DNA of 64,000 nt from Takakia lepidozioides (taxonomy: Eukaryota; Streptophyta; Takakiopsida; Takakiales; Takakiaceae): NCBI GenBank assembly GCA_030704615.1, contig CM060731.1, positions 83,618,756 through 83,682,755 on the forward strand, read 5' to 3'. A program made the position numbers and the translations under genes. Below are positions 55,231 to 64,000 of this stretch, one piece after another (within the stretch, counting starts at the first letter, position 1; the number at the start of each line of letters is the position of its first letter). The notes beneath the pieces are model-generated. The model was not told the DNA's origin and searched no databases. It saw only the letters and a program-made list of their open reading frames with translations.

Positions 55231-58200
55231 TTAAGTAATTTCCGTTTCCTCTTCCGTCAGCCATTTTCCTGAAGTTATTATGTGTCCACTTGTCACTGAT
55301 TCTATGGATGGTGTAACTTTAGTAGGCTGGTTGAGTGTTGAGCTGTGACAGGCTGTGTCATACTGTGTTACGCTGTGATGAGGCTGTGATGCACTGTGGT
55401 AAGCTGTGATAGCTGTGTGACACGTGTGGTAGGTTGTGATAGGCGTGTGCGCGTGCTGGGCTGTGATAGGCTGTGTTGCGCCTTGCTGGGCTGTGATAGG
55501 TTGTGTCACGTCGTGATGGGCTGTGATAGGCTGTGTTGCGCCTTGCTGGGCTGTGATAGGCTGTGTCACGTCGTGATGGGCTGTGATAGGCTGTGTTGCG
55601 CTTGATGGGCTGTGATAGGCTGTGTCACGTTTGTTTTGCCCACCCTGGTCATATATGCTGGGCCTAGCGACAAGTGTTCCATACTCCGTTCGTAACACTG
55701 GTGCAGCCCGTGACTGCTCTTGCGGTTCAACATGCAAATCATGCTGCAGGGGTTTGTCATGGATACCACTGTACCCCTTCAACTTATTTGCATTGACTCT
55801 TCCCAGCATTTCTTTGTTAATGGTTTGTAACATGGCGGTGTTGTTATCATACATCTTTTGTATGACATAAGGTCCTTTCCACGGTGATTTAAGCTTAGAA
55901 GCTTGAATCTTTCCTTTCTTCTGCAACCATAGAACCAAATCCCCCGTCTTAAAAGTCTTTAACTTGCCTTCATCAAACTGTTCCTTTCGCTTCATCTGAA
56001 TTCTGGTCATATTATCAGCTGCATCAGCACGTACTTCTTCCACATGGTATAATTCATGTTTCCTGACCTTGATGGAGTCTTGCAATTCCATTCTTTTTCC
56101 CCACTCCGTTCTCATGGTAGGTAACAGGAATTCCACTGGAAGTAAGGCTTCCATACCATAAACTAATTGGAATGGTGTATACTTAGTGGTGACTTTATAT
56201 GAAGTCCTGTATGACCACAAAGCTGTCAGCAGCTTTGTATCCCAATCCGTTCTGTTTGCATTGACTATCTTAGCCAAGATAGTACATAGTATTTTGTTGG
56301 TAGCCTCTGCCTGCCCATTACCCTGTGGGTAATATGTTGTACTCTTTCTATGCACAATCATAAACTCTTTAGTCAACAACTCAATGGTCTCATTCATGAA
56401 GTGACTTCCTTGATCACTGATAAATTCTAAGGGACAGCCAAATCGTGTAAGTATGTTCTCGTACAGGAACCTTGCTGTGGACTTGGCTGTGTTGTCCCTC
56501 AAAGCTTTAGCTTCCACCCACTTTGTAGTATAATCAGTGGCTGTAATTATGTACCTGTTTCGTGTATTCTTGGATGGTGGGTTAATTGGTCCAACAAAGT
56601 CTAGTCCCCATTTCTGAAATGGTTCCGTAGGCATTGTAGGATGCAAGGCCATCCTTCCAGATCTCTGCAAAGGTCCTAGCCTCTGACATTCATCACACTT
56701 CTGACAATACTCGTGTACATCTTTGAACAAAGTAGGCCACCAGTATCCTGCGAGTAGTATCTTTCTACTGGTAGTCTCTTCTCCAAAATGACCTCCAGCC
56801 ACTCCTTTATGAACTTCCGCCAAAACTTTATTTACTTCATGGTGGTACAAGCATCGTTTTAGTACTCCATCAGGTCCTAACTTATACATTCTGCTTCCTA
56901 CCATAGTATAAGGTAAAGCTTTGATAGCAATTCTCTTCCTCTGCTCCTTACCATAACTAGGTGGGCACTGACCATGAGCAAGGTAGTATCTGATTGGCCA
57001 CTGCCAATCTAACCATTCATCTGCACTTCCTTGCACCTCCATTACAAATAAACTCGCATCAGGTAACTGATCGTCCACTCCTGTGGCGGCCTCTCCTGTT
57101 GTTAGTCGTGACAAATGATCTGCCACAAGATGCAAACGGCCAGGCTTGTAAATAACCTCGAACTCAAACTCATGCAAGATTATTAACCACCTCGCTATCC
57201 TTCCACTTATCAAAGGTTTGTTCACCAGATATATCAGAGCCTGGTGATCCACATAAAACATAAACTTTCTTCCCAATAGGTAATGCCTGAATTTCTTGAC
57301 TGCATAAATCATTGCCAATGCTTCTCTTTCCGTTGTGCTATAGTTCCTCTCAGCACTGTTCATCAACCGGCTAGCATAGTACACAGGTGAATCTATATTC
57401 CCTGTAACATTCTGGGCTAACACCGCTCCCAACGCTTCTCCTGATGCATCGCAGTGAACATGAAATACTACATGCCAGTGAGGGTTAATCAGCACAGGTG
57501 TAGTTGTTACTGACAGTGTAAGTTCCTCAAACGCCTGTTGACATTCAGCTGTCCAGGCAAACACTGCATCTTTCTTCAGAAGCTTGCTCAATGGTGCTGC
57601 TATTTGTGCATACCTTTTGACAAATCTTCTGTAATAACTGGTTTGCCCAAGGAATCTCCTTAGACTTTTAACATTCACTGGTGGTGGAGAGGCTTTAATG
57701 GACTCTGTCTTTCTGGGATCCACAAGGAGTCCCTTCTTACACACAATGTGTCCCAGAAGCACCCCTGAGTTCACACAGAAAGTACACTTCTCTGGATTCA
57801 GGCCCAGACCTCTCATCCTGCATCTGGCCAAACATAACTCCAATTTATGCAAGTGCTCACTCTTAGAGCTGTACACACTGAAATCATCCAAGAATACCTG
57901 CATGAAATCATCCAGATACTCATGAAAAGATTCACTTATCACTCTCTGAAAGGTCGCTGGTGCATTACAAAGTCCAAAGGGCATGACTTTGTATGCATAA
58001 GCCCCCCAGTCTGTGATGAAAGCTGTTTTCCCTTGGTCTTCTTCTGCCACTTGCACTTGATTATAACCACTGAAGCCATCCATGAATGAGTACATCTCAT
58101 GGCCTGCCACAGTGTCTAATACTGCTTCTGTGAATGGCAAAGGGAAAGGATCTTTCTTCGTACAAGCATTCAGCTTCTTATAGTTCACACATACTCTTAG

Positions 58201-60027
58201 TTTGCCATTCTTCTTGGGAACTATAACAATGGGTGACAACCAAGTTGTATACTCTATTGGGTATATAAACTTAGCCTCAGCCAACTTCTTTATCTCTTCT
58301 CCAACCTTCTGTGCGTAGTTGGGATTCATTCTATACCTCGCCTGCTTGATTGGTACTGACCCTGGTTCCAGTTCAATCTTATGCTGACAGACTTCAGGTG
58401 GTATCCCTTTTAGATCCTCATAGCTCCAAGCAAATACATCTCTGTATTTGATGAACAAGCTTTTAGCTTCTTCGAAGAATTCCGGCTCCAAATCAGCTCC
58501 TACTTTCACCATCCTCGGTTCCTCCTGAGTTCCCACATTTACTTCTCTCACCTGCTCATCAGCTGTGATTGTCCAACCAGTCACCACTTCATCCTGTAAG
58601 CTCACAGTGGCTGGTTCTTCTAGGATTTCTATTTCTCCTTCTCTTTCTTCATAGAAATGTGATGGGTAAATGCTGGTTTCCTCTTCAGTTGGTGTTGCTG
58701 TCACTACACCACAGCAGATACCTCTCAAACAACTTAGGCTTTCCAGCCGCATCTCTGCAACCTGCTCCCACTCTGGGTGTGCAGCAAATAGGGTAGCTTC
58801 CTGCTCCTCATCCAGTCCTCCTCTCCAGTCATACTCTCTGACTCCTCGAGGTCTTCTTGTAGCAGGTAATCTACTAGATTTCTTTGTGGTAATTTGTATC
58901 TCGTGTATCCCATTATGCACGGTTAGTAACTGAGAATTCCAGTCATGGAATACCCTGGCCTGTTTCAGCCACGGACGTCCCAATAATAAGGAGTAAGCCT
59001 CCATGACTTCATCCATTTTTAATACAGTTACTGTGATCATAAAGATCATTTTCTGTATCTGTATCTTAACTCCTCTTATTAATCCCAATGGCTGTACACT
59101 TCTTTGATCTGCCATTGTTACTGTAAATGGGGCTGGTTTCATGTTACTTAGACCAAGCTTCTTCCTTAATTGGTCTGTCATGATATTTACTCCAGAACCA
59201 CCATCTATCAGTACATCAGTTAGTTCTGTGCTTCCAATTCTCAATTGGATTACTGGCATAGAATCATCAAAGTCCATGACTGGTTCTCGCCCTTCCGGCT
59301 TCACATTATAACTGGTCACCTTGCTGTTCAGGTCTGTGTTTCCTGTCTCTTGGGCAATTCGATTGATTGCTTGATACAGCCTGTGCCTACAATAAGGTGC
59401 CACAGCTAATAGCTGTCCAATGGTAATTTCTGCTTTGGTCTGACATATTACTGCAGCCAAAGTCTCTTCATTACTTTGCATGTCTGCATCTTCTTTTTTC
59501 CTTTCTTCCTCACTCCCTTCTTTTTCTCCATCCGAATCAGAGGAATCTGCCACAGGAATATCAGTACTCTTTTGCATTTCCCTTATAGTATCTGCCACTT
59601 CCTTGTGCAGTTCCTTCTCATCTTTCCAAGTCTCTTCATCTTCAGGCATATCATTGCCACTTCCAGTCTCATCTTCTTCCTCTTCTACTGGAGGTATTAG
59701 TTTGGCTTTACTTCTTGTTACTATCATTGTACTTACTTCTGGTACAACACATGGCCTAACCATGTGAGCTGCCACCACTGGGCCCTCATTCACAGGAGCT
59801 CTCATCTCATTCTGGTGTCTTATCCAGAATGAACAGGCTGCCTTGCGATGTCCTGGCTGATTACAATAGTAACATAGCTCTTCACCATTGGGTCCTCGCC
59901 CTTGGTCTGTTCTTGGATTATTTCTATAATCCTGATTCCCGGGCTGGTAATTCCCCCTTGGATTACCCTGATAGTTGCCTCTGGAATTTCCTTGGTAATT
60001 CCCTCTTGAATTACCTCTCCCTTCCAT
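55231..60027 (-). CDS. pol polyprotein of element B (protease, RT, RNase H, integrase)
   Basis: An open frame of 1598 codons from the first ATG; the frame is also open upstream. It starts with Gly/Arg/Asn repeats and a knuckle CYYCNQPGHRKAAC (~55). Protease LIDGGSGVNIM is at ~275. RT has LRVCVNYKKLNACTKKDP, MPFGLCNAPATFQRV and the catalytic FMQVFLDDFSVYS (~713). RNase H FHVHCDASGEALG is at ~860. Integrase has a zinc finger (GGHFGEETTSRKIL, CQKCDECQR, ~1110), WGLDFVGPI (~1145), FISDQGSHF (~1205) and YYPQGNGQAEATN (~1240), so all DDE residues are present. The tail runs in frame through a minisatellite. It overlaps gag in another frame; compared with element A this is explained by one missing base near 60077. 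Potentially functional enzyme domains. Confidence 0.9.
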   Translation of the reverse strand: MEGRGNSRGNYQGNSRGNYQGNPRGNYQPGNQDYRNNPRTDQGRGPNGEELCYYCNQPGHRKAACSFWIRHQNEMRAPVNEGPVVAAHMVRPCVVPEVSTMIVTRSKAKLIPPVEEEEDETGSGNDMPEDEETWKDEKELHKEVADTIREMQKSTDIPVADSSDSDGEKEGSEEERKKEDADMQSNEETLAAVICQTKAEITIGQLLAVAPYCRHRLYQAINRIAQETGNTDLNSKVTSYNVKPEGREPVMDFDDSMPVIQLRIGSTELTDVLIDGGSGVNIMTDQLRKKLGLSNMKPAPFTVTMADQRSVQPLGLIRGVKIQIQKMIFMITVTVLKMDEVMEAYSLLLGRPWLKQARVFHDWNSQLLTVHNGIHEIQITTKKSSRLPATRRPRGVREYDWRGGLDEEQEATLFAAHPEWEQVAEMRLESLSCLRGICCGVVTATPTEEETSIYPSHFYEEREGEIEILEEPATVSLQDEVVTGWTITADEQVREVNVGTQEEPRMVKVGADLEPEFFEEAKSLFIKYRDVFAWSYEDLKGIPPEVCQHKIELEPGSVPIKQARYRMNPNYAQKVGEEIKKLAEAKFIYPIEYTTWLSPIVIVPKKNGKLRVCVNYKKLNACTKKDPFPLPFTEAVLDTVAGHEMYSFMDGFSGYNQVQVAEEDQGKTAFITDWGAYAYKVMPFGLCNAPATFQRVISESFHEYLDDFMQVFLDDFSVYSSKSEHLHKLELCLARCRMRGLGLNPEKCTFCVNSGVLLGHIVCKKGLLVDPRKTESIKASPPPVNVKSLRRFLGQTSYYRRFVKRYAQIAAPLSKLLKKDAVFAWTAECQQAFEELTLSVTTTPVLINPHWHVVFHVHCDASGEALGAVLAQNVTGNIDSPVYYASRLMNSAERNYSTTEREALAMIYAVKKFRHYLLGRKFMFYVDHQALIYLVNKPLISGRIARWLIILHEFEFEVIYKPGRLHLVADHLSRLTTGEAATGVDDQLPDASLFVMEVQGSADEWLDWQWPIRYYLAHGQCPPSYGKEQRKRIAIKALPYTMVGSRMYKLGPDGVLKRCLYHHEVNKVLAEVHKGVAGGHFGEETTSRKILLAGYWWPTLFKDVHEYCQKCDECQRLGPLQRSGRMALHPTMPTEPFQKWGLDFVGPINPPSKNTRNRYIITATDYTTKWVEAKALRDNTAKSTARFLYENILTRFGCPLEFISDQGSHFMNETIELLTKEFMIVHRKSTTYYPQGNGQAEATNKILCTILAKIVNANRTDWDTKLLTALWSYRTSYKVTTKYTPFQLVYGMEALLPVEFLLPTMRTEWGKRMELQDSIKVRKHELYHVEEVRADAADNMTRIQMKRKEQFDEGKLKTFKTGDLVLWLQKKGKIQASKLKSPWKGPYVIQKMYDNNTAMLQTINKEMLGRVNANKLKGYSGIHDKPLQHDLHVEPQEQSRAAPVLRTEYGTLVARPSIYDQGGQNKRDTAYHSPSSATQPITAHHDVTQPITAQQGATQPITAHHDVTQPITAQQGATQPITAQHAHTPITTYHTCHTAITAYHSASQPHHSVTQYDTACHSSTLNQPTKVTPSIESVTSGHIITSGKWLTEEETEIT
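55330..55625 (-). repeat. 30-bp minisatellite inside the pol C-terminus
   Basis: Units of 30 bp (plus-strand GGCTGTGATAGGCTGTGTTG core) are most regular from 55440 to 55625. On the minus strand each encodes a decapeptide QPITAHHDVT or QPITAQQGAT, in frame with pol. The equivalent array in element A is at 44400-44690. Confidence 0.85.
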
Positions 60028-61769
60028 GCCATTGTTATAACCACCAGACCTACCATAGTGGTCCTGATCATTGTTTTTCTTGGCTGGGGCTGCACCTGAT
60101 GCACCCTTACTTGCCTAGGTTCTCTTGCAGCTGTCCTTCTGTTGTAGTAACAATTCTCAGTAGAATGGTTATCCATTTTACAGATAGTACAGTGTTTCTC
60201 CTTCATGTGGCATTCTGTGGTGGTATGGCCTTCATTCTGGCACTTTGCACACCATACACCCTTCCTCCAATGTGTTGCAGCCTCTGTGGCATACTTCTTC
60301 AAGATTTCTTCCAATTTTTTTTCATAGTTATCCCTCTTCAACTTCTCCTTTCTCTTACTCTTTCTTTTTAGTTCTTGCTCTTCTTCTTCATCTGACTCAT
60401 CCTCAGAGTCCTCATCTTCTTTTTTCTCTCTCCTGAGCATTCCCAATTGCTCAATTCTGTTCGCAGTTTCAAATGCCTCCTCCACTGTATTATGGGGTAA
60501 CATATCCACTTTCTTTTGCAACTCTGGTCTTAGTCCACTCACAAACCAAGTCTTCTGTAAACCGGGTGCTGGTACTGCAGCCAGCTTTTTCATCATCAAT
60601 TCCATCTTCTCCATATACTCTTCAACAGTTTCATGCTTCTTCTGCTTCAGCTGTTGTAAACTTCCATACACTTCATCCTCAGTTTTACTTGTCCTGAACC
60701 TATTTCGAAATGCTGTATTCAAGCCATTCCAGGTTAGGAAATGATTATCAGGGAATCTTGCATACCATTCACTTGCTTTCTTGATAAGTGAACAAGGAAA
60801 CAGTCTCATCTTGGCATCATCGCCATTCTCATTGTTCACTATACACATGTGCTCAAATTGGCTAATGTGTACATCGGGATCCCCTTTTCCTGAATATATT
60901 GGAAAGGGTGGTTTTGCCCGTGTTGGTTGTAACGCCATCTGTGGCCCTACCTTCTGCCCACTGACAGGTGCTGGCACCCTTGCTGGTGCTGGTCCTTCTG
61001 GACCTGTTGTTTTTGTGGTGGATCTTCCACCAAGTGGTGGCCCTTGAGCACTCCTTGCTTCTGGCCCCACGATATTCACAGTATTCCCAGCTTCAGTTGC
61101 ACTACTTCCCACACTCCCTGTCCCCCCAGAGCCAGATCCAGGCAGCCCGCCTGATCCCCCTGAGCCGACACCTTCGTTGGCCTGTGATCCAAGTGCTCCA
61201 CTTGATCCAGGTCCAACGGGTTGGGATGTCCTGGTTGTAGTCTCAACCTCAGCTGTTGGGTCTACTTCTTCATATTCTTCCTCTTCTAATTTCTTCTCTC
61301 TGTTTTCATCCTCCAAGTTCTGCCCTTGGGTTTCTTCTTCACTCATGTAACTCAACTGTAATGGTGTTGGAGAGTCTGAACTCTCCGTTGGCTCTGCCAC
61401 ATCCTCTTCTCCTTCTTCATCTTCTGCTTCAGAAACTGGAGTTCCTGCTTTTGGTGTTCCATGCCAACTCTTATCAAAGATTTCTGTCAAGTCTTTTATC
61501 CAAGGATGTACCTCAGATCTTTCACCTCGTGATTGATCTTCTTCCTGTACCAATTCCCTTAATCTTTCTTGCAAAGAAACAGAAGGAGTGGCATCCAACT
61601 CTAGTTCTTCCGGTATAGGTGATGCACTCTTTGATCTTGATGGTGTGAGAGGTCCAGATGATTCCCCTATGTCTATTCCTCTCTCCCAAAGATATGGATA
61701 ATTAGCTTTCAGATAGCTTTCTCTTTTTGCTGAATATCTCTGTCGTCTAGCTTCTCTTTCATCACTCAT
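59820..61769 (-). CDS. gag of element B
   Basis: A 649-codon frame begins MSDEREARRQRYSAKRES. An acidic, Ser/Gly/Pro-rich N-terminal half leads to the capsid domain (FPIYSGKGDPDVHISQFEHM; WYARFPDNHFLTWNGLNTAF; VYGSLQQLKQKKHETVEEYM; FVSGLRPELQKKV). A Lys/Glu-rich helix follows, then two knuckles, WCAKCQNEGHTTTEC and HCTICKMDNHSTENC. After about residue 560 the frame differs from element A by one base and reads into an out-of-frame tail. So the natural gag probably continues into the pol frame as a single gag-pol ORF. Gag assembles virus-like particles. Start follows the pre-gag ORF by 21 bp. Confidence 0.85.
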   Translation of the reverse strand: MSDEREARRQRYSAKRESYLKANYPYLWERGIDIGESSGPLTPSRSKSASPIPEELELDATPSVSLQERLRELVQEEDQSRGERSEVHPWIKDLTEIFDKSWHGTPKAGTPVSEAEDEEGEEDVAEPTESSDSPTPLQLSYMSEEETQGQNLEDENREKKLEEEEYEEVDPTAEVETTTRTSQPVGPGSSGALGSQANEGVGSGGSGGLPGSGSGGTGSVGSSATEAGNTVNIVGPEARSAQGPPLGGRSTTKTTGPEGPAPARVPAPVSGQKVGPQMALQPTRAKPPFPIYSGKGDPDVHISQFEHMCIVNNENGDDAKMRLFPCSLIKKASEWYARFPDNHFLTWNGLNTAFRNRFRTSKTEDEVYGSLQQLKQKKHETVEEYMEKMELMMKKLAAVPAPGLQKTWFVSGLRPELQKKVDMLPHNTVEEAFETANRIEQLGMLRREKKEDEDSEDESDEEEEQELKRKSKRKEKLKRDNYEKKLEEILKKYATEAATHWRKGVWCAKCQNEGHTTTECHMKEKHCTICKMDNHSTENCYYNRRTAAREPRQVRVHQVQPQPRKTMIRTTMVGLVVITMAWKGEVIQEGITKEIPEATIRVIQGGITSPGIRIIEIIQEQTKGEDPMVKSYVTIVISQDIARQPVHSG

Positions 61770-61790
61770 GTCCCATGTCTTTCATTTCTT

Positions 61791-62348
61791 TTAATGTGGC
61801 AATAACCAAAACTCTCTTCTGTAATATCTCTCGTATATGCCTGGGTTTCTTTCAAGCTTCAATGCACCCTTGGCTATACTTGAAGTCTCCGTTACCATAT
61901 AACCATATGGCAAACAAGTCTGAAAAGCTGTTCTTGGTGTGAGTTTGATCCACAAAATATCCTTTGGAATCCAATTCTTTACCAGTACAAGCTCTTCATG
62001 CATATGAGTATAAACATTCACCTTTCTTTCTTCCCAGCCTTCAAACTCTACTCGTTTAATGGATAGCAATGCTATCACATAAACCAATGTTGGTAACCAA
62101 CGTGCTCTTCCTCTACAGGCTACCTGATAAATCTTTATCACTCCTTTCTCCAGACCCCATTCTGGATCAGCATCATGCACTCGTTTAAGAATATTTTCTT
62201 TACAACCGTCTGGCAATTCCAAGAACCTTTGAAAGAATTGTTTGGACAATCTTTCTTCCTTCGTTCCACAGGGAATTTGATTCACTTCAAATTCTTTAAT
62301 GGTCCAACCACCATGATCCCACCAGATGCCTGTCACATCTGGGTTCAT
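61791..62348 (-). CDS. Pre-gag ORF of element B, unknown protein of 185 residues
   Basis: The first ATG after the primer site (62348) opens an uninterrupted 185-codon frame ending 21 bp before gag. It is Trp-rich: GIWWDHGGWTIKEF, FLELPDGCKENILKRVHD, ARWLPTLVYVIALLSIK (one hydrophobic stretch), NWIPKDILWIKLTP and YERYYRREFWLLPH. No family is recognised. Its position between primer site and gag, in sense and without stops, indicates it is a real element gene or a translated leader. The matching region of element A falls in the gap, so conservation cannot be tested here. Confidence 0.55.
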   Translation of the reverse strand: MNPDVTGIWWDHGGWTIKEFEVNQIPCGTKEERLSKQFFQRFLELPDGCKENILKRVHDADPEWGLEKGVIKIYQVACRGRARWLPTLVYVIALLSIKRVEFEGWEERKVNVYTHMHEELVLVKNWIPKDILWIKLTPRTAFQTCLPYGYMVTETSSIAKGALKLERNPGIYERYYRREFWLLPH

Positions 62349-62356
62349 GTCCCAGG

Positions 62357-62374
62357 TCCCCAGTATGGTCGCCA
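62357..62374 (-). other. Putative primer-binding site of element B
   Basis: TGGCGACCATACTGGGG begins two bases after the LTR end (minus strand). TGG complements the CCA end of a tRNA, and the layout resembles the TGGCGCCGTTGCCGGGG Asp-type site of Tat/Athila elements, but several bases differ, so the tRNA is not identified. Confidence 0.55.
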
Positions 62375-62376
62375 AA

Positions 62377-63409
62377 TGTCGCGCGGCTTTTACTCACCCA
62401 TCCCTTCGCTATCCGAGGCGGAAACTCCAAGATAGAAGAGTTGGAAATCTCTAAGTACTCAGCCCGCGCAGAACAATCAGTCATGACCTACAGCTAGTGT
62501 ATCATGGGGGTGTTTCCTATTTGTTTCCCTTTCCGCATTCATCTTAGCTACCTTACCATTGATAATTAAGTATCAGTTTGCTTCATCAATCTATCGGTTT
62601 CCTTCACTCATCCATTCAATCCACAGCTTCACTCAGATCTCTCTACACAGTGTGATTGTATCGTATAAGTATCAGATTATGATTTATCAGGTATCAGGCC
62701 GAAGCCATTGTGTCTCTAATCTGCTCTACAATATCACTACAGCTTTGCATATAACAAGCATCTACTAATCCTCTTTCCTCCTTCACCGTGCTCTCCATCT
62801 TTTGCTTTCCGATCTCCGCTCCAGCCTGACTAAGAAGTCCTCCTCCGAATAATGATCCTCATTCCCCGTTTCTCCCTTTATCTTCCTATCCGCGGTTCTA
62901 ACCGTTTCCCTCACTAACCGTCGTCTGTGAACTAACATGTTCCCTTCGCAGGTGTTGTTCCCCACAGTCGTTCCCTGTCCTACTCTTCGTTCCCTATGAT
63001 CGTGACAGCTGTGTCAAGCTGTGACTGGCTGTGTGAAACTGTGACGGGCTGTGACTGGCTGTGCGAAACTGTGACGGCTGTGGCGGGCTGTGTTGGCTGT
63101 GTGGGCTGTGACGACTGTGACGGGCTGTGTTGGCTGTGTGGGCTGTGACGACTGTGACGGGCTGTGTTGGCTGTGTCTGCTGTGACGACTGTGACGGGCT
63201 GTGTTGGCTGTGTCGGCTGTGACGACTGTGACGGGCTGTGTTGGCTGTGTCTGCTGTGACGACTGTGACGGGCTGTGACGACTGTGTAACCCCCCTCTAC
63301 AGTGCGCTGCTGTCACCCCTAAGGCTCCTGTTGGTCTCAGTCTGTGCAAAAATTAAGGGTACCCTACAGATCCCGTATAAGTGTCTAAGTCCCCTACAGT
63401 CCTCTAACA
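62377..63409 (-). repeat. 5' LTR of element B (1033 bp)
   Basis: On the minus strand it starts TGTTAGAGGACTG at 63409 and ends CGCGCGACA at 62377, just before the primer site. It pairs with 50120-51099. The outer end abuts transposase coding sequence at 63410. Confidence 0.9.
63105..63289. repeat. 37-bp minisatellite within the LTR of element B
   Basis: Units starting GCTGTGACGACTGTGACGGG occur at 63105, 63142, 63179, 63216 and 63253 (last one partial). The 3' LTR has a diverged, irregular version (50770-50990). Related words (CTGTGA, GGCTGTG) also build the pol-tail minisatellite. Confidence 0.85.
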
Positions 63410-64000
63410 TGCATCACCATTAGCCATTGCTATGGCAGCAAGCAAACGGTTCATGGCAGACAGCGCACAAGCTAATTGGAATGTTGTGCAGACTGTGTTT
63501 GGCTCTGGTGACCTGAAAATACCAATGCAAGGCCGGGAACGCACTTGCCTCTTTCATTGGACCCAGTCCCTTTGTCGGCACACAAAAAATTCCATAAAAT
63601 TGGAGTTGCAAGAGGAGCACCTGCGACTATGCCGTCTATACAAAGATGCCACCACAGAAAGGGAAGCAAATGCCATGTTTCAGACTATCAGAGCATGGTG
63701 GTACTCCTCTGAGGCGGCGAGTTTGGAGGGGATCAAAGAGCTAGAAGACTGGTTGGGCTTTTGGCACTTAAGATACAGACAGTGGGGTGTCTTCATGACC
63801 GCTGTAAGTTAGACTCATACTACCATGATTTTCAATTCTTCTTATATATATGGGGGTGTGCACCAGCGGCCTTGCTGTCCAGTCCAGTCCAGTCGAATGC
63901 TGCTCCACATAACAGTGGCATGTGTGTGGCATTTACCTGCAAAATATGTCACTGGAAGACATTGCGGATATGTCATCCTGCAATCTTGCGAAGACTGTTC
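63410..64000 (+). pseudogene. SWIM/MULE-like transposase copy 2, middle fragment
   Basis: Open from the LTR border: FMADSAQANWNVVQTVFGSG, ERTCLFHWTQSLCRHTKN, FQTIRAWWYSSEAASLEGIK, LGFWHLRYRQWGVFMTA, collinear with 17790-18140 of copy 1. A strong donor GCT|GTAAGT at 63804 opens an intron of about 139 bp; the next exon (from 63943) matches copy 1 from 18260, but the acceptor reads CTGCAA instead of a CAG. It continues past the window. Upstream coding is cut off by the gypsy LTR. Confidence 0.75.

Larger units (their letters stand above)
50120..63409 (-). mobile_element. OTA-type Ty3/gypsy element B, near complete with two LTRs
   Basis: Minus-strand order: 5' LTR (63409-62377), PBS, pre-gag ORF, gag, pol, post-pol coding region, polypurine tract, 3' LTR (51099 into the gap). 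Integrase block TTYYPQGNGQAEATN, RT FLDD, and an integrase without chromodomain place it near the Tat/Athila (OTA) lineages. Length about 13.3 kb. It interrupts the SWIM transposase copy at 63410. Confidence 0.85.

Noticed and set aside
63014-63349. Ser/Thr/Gln-rich repeat protein on the minus strand
   Set aside because: Translation of the 37-bp LTR minisatellite, whose unit is not a multiple of three; no start context or partner.

Overview
The window is eukaryotic nuclear DNA from a land plant. It carries a ten-exon GT8 galacturonosyltransferase (GAUT) gene with spliceosomal introns, a PPR-DYW organelle RNA-editing gene relic, plant-type Ty3/gypsy elements with TGTAACACCC-type LTR starts, and a LINE with a plant-type zf-RVT tail. 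The style of the PPR-DYW relic, the density of decayed transposons and the transposon-borne prokaryote-type methyltransferase suggest a seed-free lineage (fern, lycophyte or bryophyte). That last step is inference; the exact taxon cannot be read from the sequence. A 500-base run of N (49620-50119) and clustered single-base deletions next to it indicate a draft long-read assembly, so single-base frameshifts need caution.

Layout. 1-4644: minus-strand Ty3/gypsy element with LTR and initiator-Met-type primer site, its gag split by a ~375-bp tandem array of PPR-coding repeats. 4800-8470: decayed plus-strand Ty3/gypsy pol with a dUTPase-like segment. About 8610-20275: a large DNA-transposon-like unit holding two divergent multi-kilobase genes, a minus-strand ParB-like plus amino-methyltransferase gene (9318-15262) and a plus-strand MULE-like SWIM-finger transposase (16129-19644). 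21590-23163: LINE tail. 24885-30651: the GAUT gene, the only clearly intact host gene. 32122-33179: pogo-like relic with TA duplication. 33240-33525: tRNA-derived SINE. 33551-36988: inverted-repeat-bounded unit with a TAA duplication (Harbinger-like) enclosing a PPR-DYW pseudogene. 37860-38820: ~110-bp tandem repeat. 39900-42288: two head-on fused gypsy fragments. 42300-43951: second copy of the methyltransferase 3' half. 44282-63409: two same-strand gypsy elements of the Tat/Athila-like (OTA) kind. The right-hand one has two LTRs, a pre-gag ORF, gag, pol and about 3.8 kb of post-pol coding sequence. 63410-64000: second copy of the SWIM transposase, cut by the LTR.

The most interesting item is the repeated pairing of a ParB-methyltransferase gene and a SWIM/MULE-type transposase. 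The domain order matches bacterial and phage ParB-DNA methylase fusions. The methyltransferase motif IV is DIPD rather than DPPY/NPPY in both copies. One large intron of the gene holds eight evenly spaced 22-bp palindromes. I propose it as a candidate mobile system that couples transposition with a DNA-modification-type protein. The copies here are damaged (stops, frameshifts), so an intact source element must be sought elsewhere in the genome.
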